Source of the DNA: Calocera cornea HHB12733
Lineage: Eukaryota > Basidiomycota > Dacrymycetes > Dacrymycetales > Dacrymycetaceae
Direction of reading: 5' to 3'
Length of the DNA stretch: 56,119 nucleotides
Assembly: GCA_001632435.1 (NCBI GenBank)
Contig: KV424088.1
Coordinates: 1-56,119, forward strand
In this document: positions 34,879 through 46,014 of the stretch, one piece after another
Layout of the letters: every line of letters begins with the position of its first letter
Position numbering within the stretch: position 1 is the stretch's first letter
The notes under the pieces: generated by a model
Told to the model about the DNA's origin: nothing
Seen by the model: only the letters and a program-made list of their open reading frames with translations
The model's database searches: none
Program-made: the position numbers and the translations under genes

Positions 34879-36503
34879 TCAGCTGATATACGGCTTGCTC
34901 GTGGCTGCGCTCGCGCCCAGGTTGCGCGTCGCGAAGCCCATCATGTTCGCCTCGTAGTGGAAGGCGACGTAGTACTGGTCGAGGAAGGGCACGCCGGTGA
35001 TCCAGTTGGTCGTGTCCCCCGCGTCATTCGCGGCGGGCTTGCAGAACCCTCTGCCGTTATCGCTCGTCGTGTCCGCGAGGCTGAACGTGTAGCTGCGGTC
35101 CTGCGTGCCGAAGAAGTTCCACGTCATGGTTGACGCGCAGGGGATGAGGTAGTTCCCGCTCGTATCCGGGCCTTGCGCGCCGAGGAGGGACATGAGCGTG
35201 AGCCAGTCGTTGTGCGGTAGGCCGAGCAAGCCAGGGTCGCCCGTGTCGAAGGTGATGGCCGGGTGGGTGAACTGCTCTGTCGCGTCGATCAGCGGGCCCG
35301 AGGGGGACGCCTGTACCCAGCGCGTGCTGACGGGGTTCGTCCACATCTCCTGCGGACCCATCGGGATCCAGTCCACCTCGCCAGTGAACTTGTTCGCGTC
35401 CAGCCCGCCGATCGCCGCCTGCGAGGTTACCCCGGCCGGGACGTCCTCTGTCCCATCCAGCTGGTAGAAGGCGATCACGGGGCTCTTGATGATCCCCTGC
35501 AGATACATGTTCTCGATAAAGTTCGGGTAGGTGTCGCTGTTCCCGCACTGGGCAAAGTACGACTTGGCGATGCCGAAATTGCCGTCGACCGACTGGGTAC
35601 CGGGCACTTGGACGGCAGCACCAAACGTTGTCGCGGGGATGGTAAGGTCGCCAAAGGCGAGGCTGTCGTTCACCCTCCACGAGACGAACGTATTCGCGGC
35701 CCCGCCATCCCCGTACGCCTCGGTATCCATCTTGCTGAGGTTCTTGAACCCCGGCCCGGGTGAATACGCATTGTGCCCCTCGCACCCCGTCGTGTCGCAG
35801 AAGACGCTGACGACCCACCCGTCCGGCGCGCCCGCGTCGAGGAGGACGCTGACTGGCGGCTGGTGGCCGCCCAGCACGAGCGGCGCGTGGTACGAGAAGT
35901 TCAGAGGGACGGTCGAGAGCACCGTATCGGCCGGGAAGGTGGGTGCGGCGCCGGCGGGGTTGCTCGCGTCGAGGACGAAGCGGTCCACGGTGAGCTGGCC
36001 GTACTTGCTCACGGAGGGGTCCTCGACATTCGTGATGGTTATGGTGTGCACGGCGGAGGAGAGCGAGTCGAGCGTGGCTAGTAACCGTGGGGGCTCGGTC
36101 CCGTTCGTGGAGGCGTTGTAGTAGGAGATGGACTGGCAGCTGGTGCCGTCTACGCAGACCTGCGCCAGCCCGCCGTCCGAGCGCTGGAAGCCCCACCACT
36201 GCCAGGAGGTGGATGCCTCTGCTTCGTATCAGCCCGGGGTTCCTCGCATGACCATGGCGACTCACGAGGGAAGGTGAAGGAAACACTCGCGTTGTCCCTC
36301 GCGCCGAGCAGGAACTGCGAGCCGCACCCCGTCGAGCCGGGCTCGCCAAGCAAGTTCCACGAGCCCGCCGGCTCATATACGATATGCGGATCAGTGGAAA
36401 AGACGGTGTAGCCCCTGCCTGCGAGGGTGGGGAAGATGAGTGCGAGCGCTGTGAGGGCCGCTGTGCGCGCGTCGGCCAGCGACCGGGGTGTGGGGAGATA
36501 CAT
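34879..36503 (-). CDS. secreted pepsin-family (A1) protease-like protein with jelly-roll-like domain, copy 2, altered active-site motif
   Basis: Exons 36503-36266 and 36218-34879 (47-nt intron at the same place as in copy 1) give 525 residues. Signal peptide AALTALALIFPTLAGRGY, the same N-terminal beta domain (WQWWGFQRSDGGLAQVCVDG), then the A1 core. The first catalytic motif reads LLDAGAPDGWVV instead of DTG: the Asp is kept but the conserved Thr is Ala. The second motif (FDTGDPGLLGLP) is intact. Protein identity to copy 1 is high across the core, with long shared runs such as GGLDANKFTGEVDWIPMGPQ, so the pair comes from a tandem duplication. The missing Thr usually weakens pepsin-type catalysis, so this copy may have reduced activity or a binding role. 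Confidence 0.85.
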
Positions 36504-37011
36504 TCCTCGGTGGTGTTGCTTGGTATGTGGTGGTGGGGGGGACGGAGCGCCCATCGCGACGACGGGAAGGCAGTTATATGTTGTTGTGGCGAAGCGGTCT
36601 GGTCTCGTAACGCCGTCGCCGAGCCCAGGCGTGCGCGCGGGGGAAGCAGCGGCGGTGCTTCTCACACGCTTGCTGTGGGGGCGTTTACGACACCCGACCA
36701 CGGGCGGTCCTCGCCGCGCTCGGTCGTGGACTGGACGGTGCTGATGTGAGCTTGGCATCAGAAACACCCCGTCGGCTGGCGACGGGCGACGGGCGACGGC
36801 GGCGCTGCGGTTCTGCAGGTAGAGGGAGAGGGCGCGACCGGGCTGTGCAAGGAGCCGAGCCGAGCCGTGTCGTGTCGTGTCGTACAGTACTAGCACCGTA
36901 TAGCACCGTACAGTTATCGGCACAGCGGCACCGAGGCGCTGAGGAGCGCTGGGCGGATTGAAACCGCTCCTGCTTCCAGCTCAGCCGAAGCGCTCAAACG
37001 GCTCAGCAGAG

Positions 37012-37038
37012 CACCGAGTGCACCGAGTGCACCGAGTG
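37012..37038. repeat. tandem 9-mer CACCGAGTG
   Basis: Three exact copies. Confidence 0.9.
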
Positions 37039-37060
37039 TCTTTGCTCGGCTCGGCTCAGT

Positions 37061-37081
37061 GTACAGCGTACAGCGTACAGC
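37061..37081. repeat. tandem heptamer GTACAGC
   Basis: Three exact copies. Confidence 0.9.
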
Positions 37082-37131
37082 GTATGGGCGAGAGCGAGCG
37101 AGGGCGCGGTGAGTTGCAGTACGGTGGGAGG

Positions 37132-37155
37132 CGGTCGCGGTCGCGGTCGCGGTCG
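37132..37155. repeat. tandem hexamer GGTCGC
   Basis: Four copies, the last one ending in T. Confidence 0.85.
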
Positions 37156-37726
37156 TTAGGGAGTCATCCATTGCGCTGAAAGGCGGTGCTGGCCGAGTCG
37201 GTGGGTTTGGGCCGGGGCGGAGGCGGGTGCCGCGGGCTGCCGCTCGTGCCGGGCAAGGCCCGGGGACAGAGGGCCCGAGCTGCTGTGATGTGCTGTGGGA
37301 GCGGGGAGTTCCTGCTTGCAATATTACATTATATTGGAAGGAGAGGAGAAAGGAGGGAGGGTGGAGATACACTAGGTATGTAGCGCTAGATATACGTCAT
37401 CCTACGCTTTGCGAAGGCACCGTACGTCGACCTCTCCACGGCCGCCTGGTCCTGGTCCTATTGGCCACCTTGTGACCACAAAGGGATACAGTACAGTACG
37501 CGGCGCGGGTCTGCGCCTGATCACATGAACTCGGCCAATTTCAGAGGGGAGGGGAAAGGAGGGAGCTTAACCCTACTTCAAGGCGCCAGCAAGCGAACGC
37601 CAGCGCCGACGCACCACAGCACGGTACAACGGTACAGTACCGGACGGCGGAGGCGAGCAAGCGCGCGCGCACTCGTGCTCTTATCATGGTGGTGGAAGAT
37701 CACGAGTAGTCCGAACATAGACAGGG

Positions 37727-37747
37727 TTTTGCGTTTTGCGTTTTGCG
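37727..37747. repeat. tandem heptamer TTTTGCG
   Basis: Three exact copies. Confidence 0.9.
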
Positions 37748-38621
37748 CGGGGGGCTGGCTGGCCTCTTGTGGCGTGTGCGGAGAATGTGAATGTGATTCT
37801 TGAGTGAGGGGACGCAGTGGTCAACGTGGCCTGGGGCGGTGGACAATGGCATATTTACGGTGTGTATGGGCATCCGGGTCGACACACCCCACTGCAAGAG
37901 AAGGGGGAAATGGCCGGCAGAGAGAGGGACGTGAAGGGAGCAGACCAAGCGGTTTTTGAATGAGTTGAATTATCATTTTTCAGGTTTTCGGTTTTTCGGT
38001 TTTCTCAGACAGGTTTCGCCCCGCGCGCGGCTGGGGCGCGGGACACGGGGGCGGGTGAAGAGGGAGAGAAGGGGCGGAGAAGACGCGGATAGGGAAGGTC
38101 GAGGAAGATGGGAAGGACGGGTGGACCAGGGGGACGCGCACGCTTCTGGAAGGTTAGGGTATGTCGGGCGAGGCTGTAAGTCACTGTGCCACTGTTCTGC
38201 ACTTGTTCTGTGCTGTGAGGAGTGTGACGGCCTGCGGGTGACGACGGACGGCAGGCCAGGTGCCGGGTGCCGGGTTACGGGCTGCGATTGAGGGACGGGA
38301 CGGGCATTAATATTACGGGCGGGAGGGGCGATGCTGGGGGCGTGCGGGTGTCCCGGGCGGTTGACGTGTAGCGTAGTGTCGTGTGTAGGAGCTCGGTGGG
38401 GTGGGCCGAGAGGGGCTGAGGGAGGGCCGAGCTGTATGGCATAGGATGCAGGCTGTCGATGCTGCTGCTGCTGATGTGTGAGGCTCTGTGAGCGCATGGG
38501 GCGATGGGCGATGGGGGAGTGCACTGTATGTGGGTGCGGGCGTGCCTCGCCTCCCCTCTCTCTCGGCGGGGAGTGTGGCCCTGGCCCTGGCCGTGTCCGT
38601 GTCTGTGTCTGTGTCCGAGAA

Positions 38622-38650
38622 AGGGGAAGGGGAAGGGGAAGGGAAGGGGG
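38622..38650. repeat. tandem hexamer GGGGAA
   Basis: About five copies with one shortened unit. Confidence 0.85.
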
Positions 38651-38882
38651 ATCGAATGGGCCATGGAATGTCTCATGTCACTCGGGGGCCCATCGAGCCT
38701 TAACCCTCCCATCCTCCCGTCGCCGTCCCTCTCTCCCGGAGCATGAGCGGTGGCCCCCCCCTTACCCCCCCTGCGCTAATTCACTCCACCCCTCTCCTCC
38801 CTCCCACCCCGCTCTGTCTCCACCACACTCCTTGCTCCCTCCCACCACCACACCACCTGCACCCCTCCCGTAACCCCCCCCC

Positions 38883-40255
38883 ATGTCCTCCCCTTCCGCA
38901 ACCCCACAAGGCCCCACAACCGCACAGCGCCGCGACCCGCCCTCCCTCCCCTTCCGGCCCCCAGACGCATACACTTTCCTCTCCCTCCGCTGGCGCCGCG
39001 CCCAGGCAGAGGTCTCCTTCAAGGAGGTCGAGCGCGCACTCAAGACAAAGCTCAGGCAGGACATAAACCTAAAGGGCGACGACATAAAGAAGGTATTCGA
39101 GTACGATGTAAAGAAGGACGGCGACTCGGGCGCATGGTGGTTCCGCTTCATCGTCGAGATCGCAGACCCCGCTTTCCAGCACGTCGTCCAGGAGATCGGA
39201 TCGGGAAAGTCGTCAAATCTGTCAGTACACGCCTCCCCCCACCGGTCGGCCACGCACTGACCCCCGCAGAACGCTATGTGCACAAGAGGACGCATACAAG
39301 CCGCGCCCACCCCCGCGCCCACCGACGCCTCCCGTACGTGCCCCCTCCCGCCAGTGCATACATCCACACTCGCGCTAACCCATCCCAGCCCAAGACAGTC
39401 GAGCTCACCCCCGAGCCCCCCCACAAGAAACAAAAGCTGTCCCGCCTGTCCAAGGACGCCCACCAGCCCACAATCGCCGCCCCCGCCCCCGCCTCCGCAG
39501 CACCAGCCGCCCTCCCCGCCCTCCCCATCATCGACTTCCCCACCGCGCTCGTCGTGCCCTCCTCCCCGCCCCCGCGGCCCGTCGCGGTGCCCGAGGACAG
39601 CCCCTGGTTCCTCGCCTTCGAGGACGTGCCCCCGCCGGACTTTGCCACCTTCGACCAGCTGCGCTGGGACCATTCCCGGCCCATGCTTAGGTTCGTCAAC
39701 GACGCGCCCAGCTCCTTCTCCCTCTCCCCGTCGATGGAGTCCTCCGACCTGCCCACATCGCCAGCTACGCCCGCTTCTCCCGTCACGCCCCTGGCGGACG
39801 GCACGAACCTGCCGAGGGACGGCTCGCGCCGCTCTTCCTCGTCAAAACGGCTACAAGCGCCGTCGATGCTGCCCCTTCTCCCGACCTCCTTCCACGTGCC
39901 CCAGCCCATCCGCACGCCCACCCTGCCGGAAATGCCCACCGCCGCCCCGTCAGTCCTGCGCGTGCCCTCCTCCTCACCCGACAAGCTGCCCCCGCTCCGC
40001 ACCACAAAGTCGCCTGCCCTCCCCTCCATGCCAACAAGCTCGGCCTTCCTCATCCCGCCCGTCGAGCTCCTCCAGCCGCCCGAAGACCAGTTCGCAGCGC
40101 AGATGAAGAAGGCCCGCGCGGGCATATCGGGCAGCCTCCCTGGCGTGCCTAGGAAGCGCAAGGTCTCCGACATGGACGCGACCAGCAGGGCCGCCACGCC
40201 GCTCGAGGGCTTTGCGAGCGCGAACGACCTGCCTATGCTCAGCGCCGACGCTTGA
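38883..40255 (+). CDS. hypothetical Pro/Ser-rich, probably nuclear protein
   Basis: Three exons (38883-39220, 39270-39333, 39389-40255) give 422 residues. The first 110 residues form a compact-looking domain (YTFLSLRWRRAQAEVSFKEV, LKTKLRQDINLKGDDIKKVF, GAWWFRFIVEIADPAFQHVV) that I do not recognise. The rest is disordered, rich in Pro, Ser and Ala. Two basic clusters (HKKQKLSRLSK and PRKRKV) look like nuclear localisation signals. One conserved-looking island is DSPWFLAFEDVPPPDFATFD. A regulatory or chromatin-linked role is possible but not shown. Codon use is strongly C-ending like neighbouring genes. Confidence 0.75.
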
Positions 40256-40988
40256 CCTGCCCTGCCCTTGCACGCTCGTCTCGCCTGGAAGAAGCCGTTT
40301 CACTCAGCCTCTGTATACTCTTGCCGTAATTCTTGTCCACTACCTTGTCCACAGCCCTGTTTACACCCAATCCGGCTCAGCTTCAGTTTCACCCACTCTG
40401 CATCATTCAACTCAATCCCCCCACTGTTCCCATCACCCTTTCCATCCCCATTGTGTGTTGCTCCACTACATCCCGTCTGCTCGTCTTGCTCCGATTCTCC
40501 CTCATATATACCGTGTGTTGATGTATGGTAGCCAGTGGTGTTGGAATGGAATGATATGTGTACTCTTACTACGCCTTCCGTCGCGAGCGTCCCTTGGCAG
40601 TGGTGTAGCCTAGCCGGGGCGCGCCGCTGATGGTCAGAGGACGCAACGATGATAATTAATTGATCAATTCCATCCATTCCTAGTTTAGATTGGCCTGTCA
40701 TATGCTACAACATAAGGGTGGAAAGGACGCATTTGAAAGAGCGTAAGGAAAGGCGTAAGGAAAGGAATAGCGTACGTATCATGAGCGGTGGCATGGAAGT
40801 GCGGACAGAACAGCGCGTCGTGGGCACTGCAAGCATGAGCGAGGAAAACGATTAGAAGCGAGGGTATGGACCGTACGAGTTGCGGATATACGTGGTCGGG
40901 GTATTCGGTATTCTGGGCGAGTCGGTCGAGAAAGAGAGACGGGCTGCATTCAAGTCATGGGTGGTGCCGGTGCTCCGTCATCAGCGCG
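40256..40988. other. intergenic region between convergent genes
   Basis: 3' flanks of the Pro/Ser-rich gene and of the Zn2Cys6 gene. No gene, RNA or repeat supported. Confidence 0.5.
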
Positions 40989-42243
40989 CTACCACCGGTC
41001 CCACCAGTAGTCCTCGAGCGTCTTCCGCCTCTTGGGCGTCTTCTCCCTCCCCGTCGGCGGGACGTTGTCGAACTCCTTCCTCCCGGACAGCTCGTTGTAC
41101 CGCCACGTCCAGGAGACCGGCTTGGGGCACTTGGCCGGGTCGAACGCGGCCAGCAGCTCGTCGTCCAGCTTGCCCGCGTGCAGCAGCGCGTGGTACCTCT
41201 GCGGATCTTCCGCCAGCAGCTGCTCCCGCCGCGCGGTCAGGTAGTCCGCTTGCAGGTACGGGTGGAACCGAGGCGGCCAATAGCACGGCCCTTGGCGTTG
41301 CACGCAGGCGCTAGGGACAGTGAGCGAATCGTTATAGGAAGCCATGATGGTCACGCATACCTGCAAAAGGGCCGGCCCGTCCTCGTGTAGATCTTATCTT
41401 CGCACTGCGAGCCCGTCCATATCACTGATCATCGATGGATCGAGGGGACAAATGACGAACCTTGATTCGCCGGTGCTTGCAGTGATAGCAGGCAGTGTTC
41501 GGCGTGCGCAACTTCGCCGCGCCTTCGGGATCCTGCTTGAACACGGCGACCAACGCATTCGTGCTTTCTATCGTGGACCCCGCGGTCGGGGGCCGGTACA
41601 TGTGCAGGATCGTATTGTCGCCTTGGGCTTGCCAGTTCTCGGGTGGAGCATGCGTGAAGAAATGGTTCGTCGGCGAGATGGAAACCGATTTGCCATCAAA
41701 TGCGCCTTCCTCGGATGACGATCGATAAGAGGCACCAGATCCCCCATCGCTTCCTTCTTCCTTGAGATGCGCATGTGACATGGCTGTCATCTGCTGACCA
41801 GGCCAGGATGTTCCTTGTGGAGAGTACGCTCCACCTTGCTGCGAATAGAACTGGCCAACAGGCTGGGGGTGGCTCGCTCCGCTCGGGCCGCCGGTCGGAA
41901 ACGAAGTCGCATATTGATCGAAGGTCTCGTAGATGGGACTTTCGACTTGCGTCGCGCTCGATTGTGGCGGATGATAAGCTGGAAAAGACGGTCCCGCATC
42001 TTGTGCAGCGGCGAGGAAAGATGCCTGTTCAATGGAACTCGGATGAACCCAGAAAACAGGCAAGGAAAGATTGACGGATAGGGCTACCTGCGGCGGCCAC
42101 GCAGGGTAGTTGTAACCAACAGGCACCGCCGTTGGCACTGAACTACCCTCTTCCTCATCCCGTTCGACCGTATAGAATTGCTCCTGTAGCGGCATCAGCG
42201 TCGAGGAGAGACGGATGGAATGGAGTGCACGAACGTTGTGCAT
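40989..42243 (-). CDS. Zn(II)2Cys6 binuclear-cluster protein with C-terminal cluster
   Basis: Exons 42243-42088, 42024-41461, 41404-41361 and 41310-40989 give 361 residues. The spliced cluster reads Cys-x2-Cys-x6-Cys-x12-Cys-x2-Cys-x6-Cys (CYHCKHRRIKC ... FCSACVQRQGPC), a correct fungal binuclear zinc motif assembled across two introns. It starts about residue 240, whereas most fungal transcription factors have it at the N-terminus. Before it are Gln/Ser/Pro-rich activation-like sequences; after it comes a basic tail (TPKRRKTLEDYWWDRW). No fungal-specific transcription-factor middle domain is present. Probably a DNA-binding regulator. The start could also be 42195 (MPLQEQF). Confidence 0.8.
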
Positions 42244-43538
42244 TGAGCGGGACCTCTGCGCTGCAGCCCAGCTGGTAAGGAGGGAAGGAACGAAAGACAC
42301 ACCGCAATTATAGACGGCGACGATGTCTCCAATACGCCCTTTATATCCAGGCTAGGGCGCGTTTTGAACTCCCGACGCAGACAGGTGTAAGGGCGGCATC
42401 ATGCGACGGACACATTCACTTATCATGCGCCATCTTTCCACATACTCGGCTAACGTAGACCGAGGAATGCAAGATTTGACACCTTGAAATGAGTTCCAAA
42501 GGATTGGAATATCAGGGCAAGACCAATGGTCACAAGTCTGGAACTTCAGAAGCACGAAATGCCGAGACTTCTTTTCGCTTTACGGGTCCCCGGTTCTGCA
42601 AGCTCCGGGCGACGTGGAGTAGTCCATAGAGATGAAACAAACACAAAGCGGAGCGAGCCATGGAAGCCCACAGCTCCGTCGGGACTGCCGTGTCGTTCCG
42701 CCAGAGGTCATCATAGTAAGTCCGTGCCATCAATGCTGGGGGTCTCGCGCAGACCAATAGACGCCACGAAGGAGCTGGCAAACCGTAAGGGTGCTTCGCC
42801 GTCTTTGTTTCCGACTGTTTCTGCTTCGATATCTTCACGCGTATTCCGGCAAGCCCTACGGGTGATGATCTGCAAAAAAGCTACACGATGGACGCCGTAT
42901 ATGGAACATCGGGGCCGGGGCAACGTTGATTACGGGCCGGGGCAATGGTATGGTAGCGGGACTGTATCCATCATCACTGGCTGACCCGAACGGCGTTACC
43001 CACACTCGTGGCACCGTACCTGCCATAATAAGGCACTTTTTCATTCGGCACAGGCAGAAAGCATGGCTCCAATGCTTTCGGATGCTTTCGAAAGATTGGT
43101 GGCATAATTAAAGGATGTTCAAATATGTCGATCGTGACACACCGAGTGCGCATGTTTTAGAACAGTGACCTTAGGGTCTCGTCGCGAAGATGCTGTATTC
43201 CTCGTGTTTGCTTGACAGCTAGGTCGATGGGCTAACATTCAATCTGGACACGCTTAGGAGTCGCCTACAACGCGTGTACTCGCTATATGGCGCGTTACAT
43301 GTAGATAGTGCAAAGTTTGCATGTGTCTATATCCTGCAAACCGCGCAGGCATACCATAACTATGGTCTTTCTCCGACAGGGAGGCATTTGCCGCATGATA
43401 GCGTCACTGTGACAAAGGAGTTGCGAAACTCGCGCGCACAACTGATGCCGCCGGCTCCGCTTGGTCAGCCCCGCGCACTCCTTCGTTCTGTTCTCTTCTA
43501 TACCATCAACGAAAGAACGGTCCTTCATTATAGATTTG
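42244..43538. other. divergent intergenic region
   Basis: Upstream of both the Zn2Cys6 gene and the homocysteine methyltransferase. A minus-strand frame at 42530-42838 has plausible composition but no splice or family support. A short direct repeat (GGGCCGGGGCAA type) occurs at 42911-42946. Confidence 0.45.
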
Positions 43539-44799
43539 ATGGACTCCTGCCTTATCCTTGACGGTGGACTGGTAGGTCCTCTATAGAACCTGGCCATCTT
43601 CGAAAGTATCCATCTCGCTCTCAGGGGACGACGGTAGAAGAACTTGACAGCGGTGCAACACAGCATCCTCTATGGTCTGGAAAGCTCTTGAAGGATGACC
43701 CGCGACTGCTCGTCAAGACGCACCTGAGTTTTCTCGAAGCTGGCGCGGACGTGATAGAGACGGCGACGTACGCCTACCCCTGAGCAGTGCACTATCGTAA
43801 ACCTTATCGTCGTCCATCAATAGGTATCAATCATGCCTCGCCGCTTTCGCCCGCGCCGGATATACGAAGGAAGAAGCACGATCATCAATGTTGTCGGCCG
43901 TCACACTCGTCGAAGACGCCATTACTCAGTTTGAACAGTCTTCCGGAACCAGAAGACGACCCTTGATGGCGCTCTCCCTCGGGCCGTACGGGGCACAGAT
44001 CACTCAAGAATACGGCGGCATCTATCCACCTCCATATGGTCCATCAGTGCCTTCAGCAACCAGCCACATAACTTCGTTCAGCTCCAGAGAGGAGGAAGTT
44101 GCAGCAAAACTGGCACTGTCCGATTGGCATTTTGGACGGCTTAAGGTCTACGCGGATTCTCCACACCATTGGAACAAGCTGTCCTTCATCGCATTCGAGA
44201 CCATCCCGCTGTTGCGAGAGGGCAGAGCCATCCGCCACGCGATGGGAAGACTAAAGGAGCTGGTAACCGACCGCGGACTCACTTGGCACAAGTGGTGGAT
44301 CAGCTTCGTCTTCCCGGGCGGGCGATTTCCAGAAGCCAAGCAGGGGGGTGGACGGATACTTCCACAACAGATCGCCTACCAGATGCTAAGGCCGGCGGAG
44401 GAGAGCGGGAAAAGCTTCTCGCTGCCGGATGGGATCGGGGTCAACTGTACAAACTTGCGCTTCATACATGGGATTGTTCAGGAATATGCCGAGGGCCTCC
44501 GACAGGTTGCCGACCTTACGCCGCCGATTCTAGTGCTATACCCGGATGGAGGTTTGGAGTATGATGTCCACACAAAACTGTGGCGAGCGCTAGAAGAGCA
44601 CGTTGACGATGCTGGCAAAGGTGGGATGAATGAGCCTTGGGCTCAGAAACTCGCTGCCGAAGCACAGCAGTGCATGCGGATGACGTGGAACGAGCATCTG
44701 GTCTGGTCAGGACTTATCGTTGGAGGTTGCTGCAAAACAACTCCTTCGGACATTCGAACACTCAAAGAGATTGCATCATCATTACAATTGTTAGGATAA
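43539..44799 (+). CDS. homocysteine S-methyltransferase
   Basis: Exons 43539-43571, 43625-43767 and 43824-44799 give 383 residues, normal length. The N-terminus LILDGGLGTTVEELDSG is the family start, followed by LWSGKLL, THLSFLEAGADVIETATYQS and SLGPYGA. Zinc ligands are visible as the Cys of GVNCTN and the CysCys of VGGCCKTTPSDI near the C-terminus. The enzyme transfers a methyl group from S-methylmethionine or S-adenosylmethionine to homocysteine to make methionine, in the cytosol. The first exon is only 33 nt. An insert around 44300-44420 (FPGGRFPEAKQGGGRILPQQ) is longer than in yeast relatives. A Cys-3/MetR-like bZIP lies about 5.4 kb away. Confidence 0.95.
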
Positions 44800-46014
44800 A
44801 CAAATGTAGATGAACGCGTTCAGGGAAGTACAGACGAGTGTCGGAGAAGCATATGACGCGGTCACGGACATTGCTGCGATAGACGACTTTGTAAGGGACC
44901 AAGCGACCGGCAAGTCTCTATCTGTCCTGAGTATCCTGGCGGTTATTGAGGTTCGGGCAGACAGTCTTACACACGAGTGAGCGGGTCCTGCTTATCGTGA
45001 TGCGCCACAGAAGGTTGAGAGCCGCCCCGCTGAGGCACGAAGCCTGAAATGCTAGTCCGCATGAGAGATCGCATCCGGGGTTGCCCCAATCGTAGTCTAG
45101 ATCCAGATCGGGACCAGAGAAGTGATGACTCAAACGAAACGTTCGTGTTCCAAGGGAATGACGCCGAGTGGCCACACGATCTTCACAGGAGAGAGAGGCA
45201 ATCGGCGGAGGTCGCCAGGAGTCACACTCAGGCGCTCGTAGCATATATAGGAGCAACGACGGAGAGACTTACGCTGTACCGTTTTATATAGCTCAAAAGC
45301 CACCATGCACCACGGGCGAGGCTCCAATCAGTTCCGATACAAGCTGAGAAGGCGAAGCCAGATAGAAAGGCAATGCCGAACGGGGGCGGAATGACAGTTC
45401 GCGCACGTGCCCTGATCGATCACCAAAAGAAGGCCGTTGCGTAATGTTAGCGTAATTCACGATGATGGTGACAATATACCTATCGCTCACAACTCCATTC
45501 ACTTACTGGGTAGCTGCGGCACAAGCTTGATCCTCCACTCGTCACCGCATCCTAAAGGCTTCTCTGCGTCGGACATAGGTTGTTCCTAGCTCGTTGCTGC
45601 ACTTGAAGGTCGGGGTGGCATGTAGCCCGATGTCATGACCGGGTGTGTGAGGCAAACTGATTTACTGGATCGGCCATCACGGCAGCACTGGCCCAGTTGA
45701 GGGGTTTCCAAGCCATATGACAATACCACGGCAAGGATCGATGGGGCCGACGCTCAATGAGGCACTGCTGCAGTTCTGCCGCTTTGCAATGCGCAATCGA
45801 GGCACACCTTGAACGCTGCAGTCGAACGTAGAGAACATTGCCTGAAGCAATCATCCACATGTCTCCGGTAGATTTCTGGTATTGAATACATTCCAACCAT
45901 TGAAATTCGTGGGCAGAACAAGGCTGGCAGCTTCCGATGCTGAAATGTTTGTGAGCACAACAAGCAGCTTGGTTGCCATCAGTGCCGACGCCGATACAAG
46001 TGCTAGTGTGATCT
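44800..46014. other. intergenic region with one tentative small gene
   Basis: Several short minus-strand frames are open (44918-45256, 45633-45896, 45754-45963). Only 45293-45576 shows a start and splice sites in phase; it is listed separately. The rest holds nothing I can support. Confidence 0.45.
45293..45576 (-). CDS. tentative small hypothetical protein
   Basis: ATG at 45576 with exon 1 (45576-45507) ending at a GTAAGT donor. A 95-nt intron ending in CAG leads in phase to exon 2 (45411-45293), for a total of 62 residues (MSDAEKPLGCGDEWRIKLVP ... LASPSQLVSELIGASPVVHG). The coding look is fair, but another intron near 45300 could extend it towards 45130. Not recognised. Confidence 0.3.

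Larger units (their letters stand above)
36504..38882. other. repeat-rich intergenic region
   Basis: A 2.4-kb stretch without a supported gene, full of short tandem repeats with 6-9 bp units: 36777-36800 (GGGCGAC), 37012-37038 (CACCGAGTG), 37061-37081 (GTACAGC), 37132-37155 (GGTCGC), 37727-37747 (TTTTGCG), 38622-38650 (GGGGAA). The last 200 bases are a C-rich leader of the next gene. Confidence 0.6.

Noticed and set aside
42530..42838. Minus-strand frame of 102 codons
   Set aside because: Plausible composition but no neighbouring exon joins in phase and no domain is visible.
45633..45963. Overlapping minus-strand frames upstream of the tentative small gene
   Set aside because: Two frames compete, neither has splice signals linking it to a neighbour.
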